NCBI GenBank assembly: GCA_016193065.1 | Contig: JACPSX010000189.1 | Location: forward strand, 1 to 23,521 | DNA from: Candidatus Tectimicrobiota bacterium | Lineage (GTDB): Bacteria; JACPSX01 | DNA length: 23,521 nucleotides | Direction: 5' to 3' | The notes under the pieces: model-generated | Told to the model about the DNA's origin: nothing | The model's database searches: none | The model's input: the letters and a program-made list of their open reading frames with translations, nothing else | In this document: piece after piece, positions 16,085-22,692 of the stretch | How the letters are laid out: every line of letters begins with the position of its first letter | How positions within the stretch are numbered: position 1 is the first letter of the stretch | Translations under genes and position numbers: made by a program

Positions 16085-17800
16085 ATCCATAAACTTTACG
16101 GTAACACCCTCGGACTCAAACCCAGCGAGATACACCGTGTCGAGCGCATTTACCGGCGCCGCATCCCGCCCGACCGCGTGGTTACCCTAGAGCTGTGCCG
16201 TTATCTGTGCGAACTCTCTTTCGAGATCAAGCGGCAGATCGGCCTGCTCGCAAACCGGGCCGGTAACATCACCCTGGTTGTTGTGGGCGATAGCCGGGGA
16301 ATCCTTATCCCACCCTTGCCCCGTTATCGGACCGGGCCTTCCCGGCTGCGCGGGTTGCGCTGCATACACACCCACCTGCACGGGGAGAGTCTGACCCGGG
16401 ACGATCTTACGGATCTGGCCCGGCTGCGGCTGGACTTCATGGCGGCCCTGGAGGTCAACGAGGAAGGGATGCCAGGGCAGATCTACGGAGCCCACCTCCT
16501 GCCTTCCACGGAGGCAACGGAACTCTGGTCGCTCCTGCCCGCGGTTCCGGCGCATCAGTGGAGCCTGGATTTCGCCCAGCTTGTGCAATCCCTCGAGGAG
16601 GAGTTCACCCGGCTCTTTCGTTCCCGAGCCGTGGAAGGTAAGCGCGATCGCGCCATCCTCGTCCACGTGTCCTCCAACGGCCACTCCCAAGCCGAGGATT
16701 CCGTGGCCGAACTCAAGGAGCTGGCGGACTCCAGCGGAGTTTCCGTTCTCGACTCGATCATTCAGCATCGGCCCAAGACCGATCCCAAGTATCTCCTCGG
16801 CAAAGGCAAGCTCCAGGAACTCATCATCCGCAGCTTGCAGCTCGGAGCCGATACGATCATCTTCGACCACGACCTGACACCGGCTCAGGCCCGCTCCATC
16901 GCCGATGCCACCGACCTGAAGATTATTGACCGGACCCAACTCATACTCGACATTTTCGCGCAGAGGGCTCAGAGCCGGGAGGGGAAGATTCAAGTCGAGC
17001 TCGCCCAGTTGAAATACCTGCTCCCGAAACTGGTCGGCCGGGGCGACTCCCTCTCCCGGCTGGCCGGGGGGATCGGAGGTCGCGGCCCCGGAGAAACCAA
17101 GCTGGAGATCGACCGCCGCCGGGCCCGCGATCGGATTCATCGTCTGGAAAGGGAAATCGAGGCCCTGGCCAAGCGGCGGATGGTCCGTCGCACCCAGAGA
17201 GGCAAGAAGGGGATCCCCGTGGTCGCCATCGTCGGTTACACCAACGCGGGAAAATCAACCCTCCTCAACACCTTAACTCACAGCCAAGTACTGGTGGCTG
17301 ACCAGCTCTTCGCCACGCTCGATCCCGCCAGCCGCAGGTTGCGGCTCCCCCAAGATCAGGAAATTATCATCTCCGATACGGTGGGACTTATCCGCAACCT
17401 GCCGAAAGACTTGACGGCCGCCTTTCGAGCCACCCTGGATGAGCTTCACGATGCGGATTTCCTCCTGCACGTGGTGGATATGAGCAATCCCGAATGTGAA
17501 CAGCAAATGAGCGCGGTGACCCGCATTTTGGCGGACCTCGGCCTGGCCGAGAAACCCCTGCTCACTGTATTTAATAAAGTCGACAAGGTGAGCCCCGAGA
17601 TCGGGCGCAACCTCGGCAAGCGCCATGAAGCCGTGGTCATCTCGGCTCTTCGCCCGGAGACTTTAGCGACCCTTCTGGAGAAGATTCAGTCCCTTCTCCG
17701 GCGAACCCCTGCTGAACCGGGAGAAAATACCCTCTCCCCTCATCCCCCCAACCGCTTTCTCCCGGAAGGAAGCAAGGCCCAGAGTGCTTGCATCCCATAG
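16085..17800 (+). CDS. hflX: GTPase HflX (ribosome-splitting/associated GTPase)
   Basis: Translational GTPase of the Obg-HflX group that binds the large ribosomal subunit and can split stalled ribosomes. Counted from GTG 16178, it has a long N-terminal domain with VVVGDSRGILIPPLP (34-48), the HflX glycine-rich GGIGGRGPGETKLEIDRRR (297-315), then the G domain: GYTNAGKST (353-361), DTVG (400-403), NKVD (466-469) and SAL (489-491). GTG 16178 is the first ordinary start, but in-frame codons upstream encode family-like residues (LYGNTLGLKPSEIHRVERIY). A promoter and GGAGG (16070-16074) stand just before them. Translation therefore probably begins near 16085, where the codon is ATC, so the start is uncertain. 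The last 60 nt overlap the tail of the minus-strand zinc-ribbon gene. Confidence 0.93.
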   Translation: MHKLYGNTLGLKPSEIHRVERIYRRRIPPDRVVTLELCRYLCELSFEIKRQIGLLANRAGNITLVVVGDSRGILIPPLPRYRTGPSRLRGLRCIHTHLHGESLTRDDLTDLARLRLDFMAALEVNEEGMPGQIYGAHLLPSTEATELWSLLPAVPAHQWSLDFAQLVQSLEEEFTRLFRSRAVEGKRDRAILVHVSSNGHSQAEDSVAELKELADSSGVSVLDSIIQHRPKTDPKYLLGKGKLQELIIRSLQLGADTIIFDHDLTPAQARSIADATDLKIIDRTQLILDIFAQRAQSREGKIQVELAQLKYLLPKLVGRGDSLSRLAGGIGGRGPGETKLEIDRRRARDRIHRLEREIEALAKRRMVRRTQRGKKGIPVVAIVGYTNAGKSTLLNTLTHSQVLVADQLFATLDPASRRLRLPQDQEIIISDTVGLIRNLPKDLTAAFRATLDELHDADFLLHVVDMSNPECEQQMSAVTRILADLGLAEKPLLTVFNKVDKVSPEIGRNLGKRHEAVVISALRPETLATLLEKIQSLLRRTPAEPGENTLSPHPPNRFLPEGSKAQSACIP

Positions 17801-18141
17801 CCGAGAAGGAAAAGGGCGGCGAGAAGACGGGTGAACCCGCCCAGCCGTTCCAGGAGCCCGACCAGAAGAGCGATCCCTGCTCCCGTGAGGCTTATTCCAA
17901 TGACCAGGAGGTACGCAGTTCGCACAATTCCCGGGAAGGGGAAGAGATGGGAGAGGAGCCGACGGGCGAGACGGCTCCACTCCTGGCAGACAGAGACGGA
18001 CCGTTTTCCTGGCGGGGAGAGGGAAGATCCACAGTAAAGGCAGCGCCGGTCCCCGGCCCGGGCCGGAAACCCGCACTTCGGGCATTCTCTGGAGAGGTCA
18101 ACGTGAACCGGATGCTCGGATTTCGGGAGGTCGTCTTCCAT
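17740..18141 (-). CDS. Small zinc-ribbon membrane protein of unknown function
   Basis: 133-residue protein not assigned to a named family. It has an N-terminal zinc-ribbon-like pattern, Cys20-x2-Cys23 and Cys34-x2-Cys37 (ECPKCGF and CLYCGSS), then a basic linker (about 45-66), two predicted transmembrane helices (about 72-98 and 102-124) and a basic C-terminal tail. It may be a membrane-anchored metal-binding or protein-interaction factor. The start at 18141 is the only good ATG and has a short, close AGGG upstream. A promoter is seen at 18193-18221. It faces hflX and overlaps its end by 61 nt. Confidence 0.7.
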   Translation of the reverse strand: MEDDLPKSEHPVHVDLSRECPKCGFPARAGDRRCLYCGSSLSPPGKRSVSVCQEWSRLARRLLSHLFPFPGIVRTAYLLVIGISLTGAGIALLVGLLERLGGFTRLLAALFLLGYGMQALWALLPSGRKRLGG

Positions 18142-18192
18142 ACCCTGCGCGAAGCCCCATCCTCAGGCGGGAACCCCGAAGTGCCTTAAATT

Positions 18193-18221
18193 AAATTAGG
18201 CGATCCCCACCGAGTTGGCAA
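18193..18221 (-). promoter_or_regulatory. Promoter of the zinc-ribbon membrane protein gene
   Basis: On the minus strand TTGCCA (18216-18221), a 17-bp spacer and TAATTT (18193-18198) lie about 50 bp upstream of the ATG at 18141. Its presence supports the small ORF as a real gene. Confidence 0.55.
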
Positions 18222-18286
18222 GGTCTTTCTCCAGAAGCAGGAACCGATGGCGAAAGCAAGAGACCGGCGTTAGACTGGGGAGAGGT

Positions 18287-18967
18287 ATGATACCCCTGAA
18301 AGACGACAATCCGACCAGGACGTTTCCCGCCGTAACGCTCGGGATCATCGGCCTCAATATCCTTTTTTTTCTCTACGAGATCGGCCTGAGTCCCGCCCAA
18401 CGCGAGACGTTCTTCTATCAACTGGGGGCTATCCCCTTCGAGATCACCCATCTTGTCCCCCTTTCCCCGCAGAAGGCGATTCCATTGCCTGCCAGCCTGT
18501 TCACCGCCATGTTCGTCCACGGGGGGTTCGTCCATCTGGCCGGCAATATGCTTTACCTCTGGGTATTCGGCAACAACATCGAGGACGCCCTGGGACACGG
18601 GAAGTTCATCGCCTTCTATTTCCTCGTGGGGCTCATTGCCAGTTTTAGCCACATCCTCTCGGCCCCCGACTCTCCAGTTCCAATGGTCGGAGCCAGCGGA
18701 GCCATTGCCGGAATCCTGGGAGCTTACGTTTACCTCTTCCCCCGGGCCCGTATTCGGACTCTGGTCATTTTTTTCTTTTTCATCTCGATTGTCCGGATCC
18801 CGGCAATCCTCGTCCTGGGAGTCTGGTTTCTCGTGCAAATTCTCAACGCAGGCGGGGGTGGAGGGGTGGCTTGGTACGCTCACATCGGTGGGTTTCTAGC
18901 GGGCCTATTTTTGATCATAGGGTTTAGCCGGCGGCGGGGCTTTCGACGGCCCTCTGCCTGGGAGTAA
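18287..18967 (+). CDS. Rhomboid family intramembrane serine protease
   Basis: Membrane-embedded protease that cuts transmembrane substrates. The 226-residue protein has about six membrane segments, the HGGFVHLAGNMLYLWVFG block (78-95) containing the conserved HxxxN pattern, the catalytic serine in GASG (Ser137) and the catalytic histidine in YAHIGGF (His199). It has no large extra domain. The ATG at 18287 has GGGGAGAGG immediately upstream; the open frame begins earlier at a TTG (18215) without support. It runs convergently to hisC, with 7 nt between the stops. Substrates cannot be inferred. Confidence 0.94.
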   Translation: MIPLKDDNPTRTFPAVTLGIIGLNILFFLYEIGLSPAQRETFFYQLGAIPFEITHLVPLSPQKAIPLPASLFTAMFVHGGFVHLAGNMLYLWVFGNNIEDALGHGKFIAFYFLVGLIASFSHILSAPDSPVPMVGASGAIAGILGAYVYLFPRARIRTLVIFFFFISIVRIPAILVLGVWFLVQILNAGGGGGVAWYAHIGGFLAGLFLIIGFSRRRGFRRPSAWE

Positions 18968-18974
18968 GATTTTC

Positions 18975-20030
18975 TCAGGCTCGCTCCCCTCCCACGATAC
19001 TCCCCATCTCCTCCAGGAGCCGATCGGTCATGGGATCGCTGCCAACCGTGATCCGCAAGGAGTTTTCCAGACCAGGCGCGTCGAAATAACGCACTAGGAT
19101 CCCTCTTTCCTTAAGACTCCGGTAGACCCTTTCTTGGCGCTCAGCACCGCGATAGGACAGGACAAAATTGCTCCTGGAAAGGTGAACCCCGTAGCCAAGC
19201 GCTTTTAAGCCCTGGCAGAGTCGCTCCCGGGTTCTCACGATCCGGTCCCGGTTGGCCAGCATCCAGGGCAAGTCTTCCAGGGCCGCGCAGCCGGCAACCA
19301 TGCTGAGGCGGTTCACGTTGTAAGAATCCTTGACCTTCAGGAATCCGTGAATGAGATCCGCATGGGCGAACCCCAGACCAATGCGGAGCCCGGCCAACGA
19401 GAACGACTTGGAGAGCGTTCTCAGGACTACCAGGTTCGGGTATCGAGCGACCAGGGGGAGAGCCGTCTCCTCGGCAAAATCCACATAGGCCTCGTCCACC
19501 ACCAAAATCCCTGGTAAGGCGCGGGCTAATTCTTCCACCTGGGTCACGGGAACCGCCGTGCCCGAGGGGGAGTTGGGATTTGCCAGGAAAGTGAGCTTCG
19601 CTCCAAGATTCTTGATCCCGGCAGGGAGCGAAAAATCAGGAGGAAAGGGGAAATAGTGATGAATCCCTTCCTGGAGCACCACGAGAGTATCGTAAAGGGT
19701 ATAAGTCGGTGTCGGCATCGCCACCGGATCCCCGGAATCAATACAGGCCCGGCTGATGATGGTCAGAAGATCATCCGAGCCGTTGCCGACGATGATGTTT
19801 TCCGCATCCACCCCGTACACCCGGGCTGCCGTCTGGCGCAACGAGGTGGCCAGGGGATCCGGGTAAAGGTTAAGACCCTTCTCGATCTCCTTCCGGAGAG
19901 CCTCGAGCACCTGCGGCGATGGCGGATAAGGATTCTCATTCGTGTTGAGCTTGATGAAGGCGCCCACGGGAGGTTGCTCCCCGGGAACATAGCCCGCCAT
20001 TTCCCGGACCACCCGACGCAAGGTATCCAT
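18975..20030 (-). CDS. hisC: Histidinol-phosphate aminotransferase
   Basis: PLP-dependent class I/II aminotransferase that converts imidazole-acetol phosphate to histidinol phosphate. The 351-residue protein contains KLNTNENPYPPSP (27-39), the GNGSDDLL cofactor loop (82-89), ANPNSPSGT (150-158), the VVDEAYVDF aspartate region (Asp179) and the PLP lysine in RTLSKSFSLAGLRIG (Lys208). The start at 20030 is fixed by GGGAGGAGAG just upstream. It is the last gene of the bioA-bioD-hpaB-like-ABM run and sits apart from any other histidine gene, so a broader aminotransferase role is possible. Confidence 0.93.
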   Translation of the reverse strand: MDTLRRVVREMAGYVPGEQPPVGAFIKLNTNENPYPPSPQVLEALRKEIEKGLNLYPDPLATSLRQTAARVYGVDAENIIVGNGSDDLLTIISRACIDSGDPVAMPTPTYTLYDTLVVLQEGIHHYFPFPPDFSLPAGIKNLGAKLTFLANPNSPSGTAVPVTQVEELARALPGILVVDEAYVDFAEETALPLVARYPNLVVLRTLSKSFSLAGLRIGLGFAHADLIHGFLKVKDSYNVNRLSMVAGCAALEDLPWMLANRDRIVRTRERLCQGLKALGYGVHLSRSNFVLSYRGAERQERVYRSLKERGILVRYFDAPGLENSLRITVGSDPMTDRLLEEMGSIVGGERA

Positions 20031-20062
20031 CTCTCCTCCCTTCTCAAGAGCAGGAAGCCGGA

Positions 20063-20371
20063 TCAAGAGGAAACTTCGGACCCCATGATGACCTCGTAAA
20101 TCTCCAAAACGTTGGGTCCCGAAAACATCTGCGCAGGAGGATGGTCGGCATGAGCCTGGCGGAAAGCCTCGCTTTGACTCCAGGCTTCGAAGGCCTGCCG
20201 CGTCTCCCAGTACACGAGGACCACATAGTGATCTCCGCGGATTGGGCGCAAGATTTCGTTGCGGAGAAATCCAGGCGCACTTTCCACCAAGCGCAGGCGC
20301 CTGCCAAAACGTTCTTCGAAAGCTTTCTCGTACCCTTTGGCCACCGGAATTCGATTGGCAACCACAATCAT
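20063..20371 (-). CDS. ABM-domain protein, IsdG/HmoA-like (putative heme-degrading monooxygenase)
   Basis: 102-residue dimeric alpha-beta barrel (antibiotic biosynthesis monooxygenase fold). It carries the residues that define the IsdG-type heme-degrading triad: Asn6 in VVANR, Trp64 in AFEAW and His74 in AFRQAH. The Trp-His spacing of ten equals that of IsdG, and the C-terminal strand NVLEIYEV also fits. Heme breakdown is therefore a reasonable guess; ABM proteins also include quinone monooxygenases and small-molecule binders. GTG at 20374 or ATG at 20371 can start it; ATG has GAGGAG 8 nt upstream. The start overlaps the stop of the HpaB-like gene, and hisC follows after 32 nt. Confidence 0.85.
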   Translation of the reverse strand: MIVVANRIPVAKGYEKAFEERFGRRLRLVESAPGFLRNEILRPIRGDHYVVLVYWETRQAFEAWSQSEAFRQAHADHPPAQMFSGPNVLEIYEVIMGSEVSS

Positions 20372-21822
20372 CACTTGATCTCCTCATTGATTCCCGCCAG
20401 CTGCATGGCGAGAGCACGGCACCGCCTCACGTCCGCTTCCCGGTAAATGGTGAGCTTCTCGGCCTCGATGGAGCCCTCGGCGTGAACGGCCAGTACTTCC
20501 TGGTACCCCCCAAACTCGGAGGCTGTCAGATCCCGCACCAGATTCATGGCCTTGAGGCGAGTTTCGGCAGACACCCCTTTCCGGCCCCCGAGGAATTTAC
20601 GAATGTAGTCTCCAACTTCCGGAGCCTGAACATCCTCCTCACCCGGACCCGTCACCAGGAGCCCTCCACTCAGATCCTGGACGAGAGACACAGCCCGGTG
20701 GTAGTTCGAGGCAAAATGCCACTTGGCCAGGTTGACCAGCAGGACGCTGGGAACGGCAACCCCTGGATCCAGCACCCGGCATTCGTGGGCCGCCATTCGG
20801 GTCAAAGCTCGCAAGGTTTCCGCATAGGCCACCAGCCACGTCATCTTCTCCCGCACGTGACCAGCCCTCTCGATGCCGTTAATCTCAGAGAGAAGCTGCC
20901 CACATCCCACCAGGAGGTCCACCAGGGGAAGTTTGTAGGAAACCGCCGTGAAGCGGTGAAATTCCACAAACGCCTTGGCCAACACTCCCGCGTGCTGCCA
21001 CTCCCCGTTGAGGAATACCCGTTCCCAGGGAACGAACACATCGTCAAAGACCGTGAGGGTCTCCACCATCTTGTGCCGTGAGCTGATAGGATGCTCGAAA
21101 GCGTTCTTGGGGCTGTCACCATACGGGCTGGCAATCAGAGTCAGGCCCGGAGTAGCGACCGGTAGAGCAAACGCCACGGCGTAGTCACGGTCTTTTTCCT
21201 GCAAGGCCCGGGTCGGCAGGACGATGATCTCATTGGCATTGACGGAGACCGAGGTGTGGATCTTGGCACCGCGGACCACGATCCCCTCTGAAGTTTCCCG
21301 AACCTTATGGACATAATAGTCGGGATGATCCTGCTCGGAAGGAGAGAGGCTGCGGTCCCCTTTAACGTCTGTCTGGGCCACCGCCAAGGCCAGATCCTGA
21401 TCCCTGCATCGAGAGCAAAAGCTCTCCACTCGTTTCAGGTAGCCTGTTCCCAGCAAACGGTCCATCTGACTGGCGACAATGTGCAGGGCAAAAAGGGCAT
21501 CCGTGCCGATCTCTTTAATGAGTACCACGAGGGTCCCTCCCCGGGCCGTAGCCTTCTCGATGAGGGTGCTGCGGTCCCGCAAATCCTGGGCGGATCCGGG
21601 AATGTGATAGTAACGGCTGATCCTGCGCCCATCCGGAAGGCTCACGGTGGCCAGGTCCCGGGTAGAAGGGTCCTCAGCCATCTCATAGTCAATTGCGGCG
21701 TGATCCACCGCAATCCGGAGCGCCGGGTGGATCGTCACATCCTCTACTCTTGCCCCCCGGTAGTGAATCTTCCGGCCGTCTCTCAAGCTCTGACGATACT
21801 CTGACGGACTCCTCAAGCTCAC
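20371..21822 (-). CDS. HpaB / 4-hydroxybutyryl-CoA dehydratase family protein
   Basis: 483-residue protein of the flavin-binding 4-hydroxyphenylacetate 3-hydroxylase / 4-hydroxybutyryl-CoA dehydratase fold (acyl-CoA-dehydrogenase-like). Clear family blocks are TDVKGDRSLSPSEQ (151-164), GIVVRGAKIHTSVSVNANE (180-198), the central FDDVFVPWERVFLNG (259-273) and the C-terminal FGGYQEV (437-443) region. From memory of the dehydratase, its iron-sulfur ligands are a Cys-x3-Cys pair and a His-x6-Cys pair. Here His289 is kept but the partner position is Tyr296, and no Cys pair is seen at the first site; the Cys136/Cys139 pair is placed differently. A cluster-free flavin enzyme is more likely than a true dehydratase. 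GTG at 21822 has GGGGGAGA upstream. Substrate unknown. Confidence 0.88.
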   Translation of the reverse strand: MSLRSPSEYRQSLRDGRKIHYRGARVEDVTIHPALRIAVDHAAIDYEMAEDPSTRDLATVSLPDGRRISRYYHIPGSAQDLRDRSTLIEKATARGGTLVVLIKEIGTDALFALHIVASQMDRLLGTGYLKRVESFCSRCRDQDLALAVAQTDVKGDRSLSPSEQDHPDYYVHKVRETSEGIVVRGAKIHTSVSVNANEIIVLPTRALQEKDRDYAVAFALPVATPGLTLIASPYGDSPKNAFEHPISSRHKMVETLTVFDDVFVPWERVFLNGEWQHAGVLAKAFVEFHRFTAVSYKLPLVDLLVGCGQLLSEINGIERAGHVREKMTWLVAYAETLRALTRMAAHECRVLDPGVAVPSVLLVNLAKWHFASNYHRAVSLVQDLSGGLLVTGPGEEDVQAPEVGDYIRKFLGGRKGVSAETRLKAMNLVRDLTASEFGGYQEVLAVHAEGSIEAEKLTIYREADVRRCRALAMQLAGINEEIK

Positions 21823-21872
21823 GGTCTCCCCCTAGGCTCTTCCCTCACACCTCCGGAAGGTTTGATGCGCAT
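21819..21872 (-). CDS. 17-codon ORF linking the TatD-like fragment to the HpaB-like gene
   Basis: The ATG at 21872 overlaps the stop of the 51-codon ORF (TGATG) and its TGA at 21821-21819 overlaps the GTG of the HpaB-like gene. The peptide is basic with no recognisable motif. It may serve only to carry ribosomes across the gap, or be chance. Confidence 0.2.
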   Translation of the reverse strand: MRIKPSGGVREEPRGRP

Positions 21873-22027
21873 CAAGACCCCGGAAATGCGGGAATGCCGA
21901 AAAGCCCTGCGGCATTTAAGGTCAGTTGACGCGTGGCGTCCTCATAGGAGATCCTTTTAAGGTCGGCAATTTCCGCCGCCACCCGGGCGACCATCCAGGG
22001 CTCCGAATGGACGTCCCACAAGCACAT
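21872..22027 (-). CDS. 51-residue ORF resembling the C-terminal tail of TatD-family hydrolases (possible remnant)
   Basis: The ATG overlaps the bioD stop (TAATG) and has GGAGGAG directly upstream, so it should be translated. After a short novel lead, the peptide follows the last helices of TatD metal-dependent deoxyribonucleases: SEPWMVARVAAEIADLKRIS, then an alanine/threonine-containing helix ending NAAGLFGI, matching the family pattern NEP-x-V-x4-A-x2-IA-x-LK-x-S...N-x3-LFG. The catalytic His, Glu and Asp regions of TatD are absent, so it cannot be a nuclease by itself. It may be a gene remnant kept in frame, or a small protein of its own. Confidence 0.5.
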   Translation of the reverse strand: MCLWDVHSEPWMVARVAAEIADLKRISYEDATRQLTLNAAGLFGIPAFPGS

Positions 22028-22692
22028 TACTCCTCCAGCAGGGGAGTGAGATCCAGTTCCGCTTCTTCCTGCCCGTACCCGACCACTCCGAGCAAGGGTT
22101 CGGGCATCAGGGATCTCAGAACCTGCGGATTCGTGTGCGCTGCCTTGTCCGGAGGGGCGGGATGGTTGAGGATCACCCCGAGCATTTTCAGACCCCGGTA
22201 CCGGGCTACCTCAAGGGTAAGTAATGTCTGATTGATCGCACCGAGGCGGGACCCTATCACCAGCAGGAGAGAGAGACCCCAATCTCTGGCCAGATCGGCA
22301 AAAGTATATCCCCCGATTAGAGGAACCAAAAGTCCCCCCGCCCCTTCCACAAGAAGCAGAGGATGGCGGAGTCTGAGAATATCAAAACTCTGGCGGAGAC
22401 GCGCCAGATCGATCTGGATGCCCTCCTGTCGGGCCGCCTCGGAGGGAGCCAGCGGGGCCTCGAACCGGTACGGATTGATGAGATCCAGGGGGTCAGAAAC
22501 CAGAGATCCGATGCGAAGTTTTTCCGCATCCTCTGGAATTAAGTGATCGCCCGATTTAGCACAACCGGTCTCGACAGGCTTCATCACCCCGGCAGAGGTC
22601 CCTTTGCGGAGCAATAATTTCAAAAGCAAAAGAGCCACGTACGTTTTACCCACTCCGGTATCCGTCCCCGTGATGAAGATCCCCCCTCTCAC
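22027..22692 (-). CDS. bioD: ATP-dependent dethiobiotin synthetase
   Basis: Closes the ureido ring of biotin from 7,8-diaminononanoate, CO2 and ATP. The 221-residue protein has the P-loop GTDTGVGKT (9-17, Lys16), the substrate lysine region MKPVETGC (37-44) and VEGAGGLLVPL, the second BioD signature. The start is GTG at 22692, overlapping the bioA stop as GTGA, and is the only start that keeps the FITGTDTGVGKT strand-loop. It follows bioA directly, as in many biotin operons. The C-terminus is followed without gap by the small TatD-like ORF. Confidence 0.96.
   Translation of the reverse strand: MRGGIFITGTDTGVGKTYVALLLLKLLLRKGTSAGVMKPVETGCAKSGDHLIPEDAEKLRIGSLVSDPLDLINPYRFEAPLAPSEAARQEGIQIDLARLRQSFDILRLRHPLLLVEGAGGLLVPLIGGYTFADLARDWGLSLLLVIGSRLGAINQTLLTLEVARYRGLKMLGVILNHPAPPDKAAHTNPQVLRSLMPEPLLGVVGYGQEEAELDLTPLLEE

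Noticed and set aside
16187-17140. 317-codon open frame on the minus strand opposite hflX
   Set aside because: It lies wholly antisense to conserved HflX coding, with no domain or ribosome site.
20242-21081. 279-codon open frame on the plus strand across the ABM and HpaB-like genes
   Set aside because: It spans two real genes in antisense and gives a low-complexity translation without motifs.
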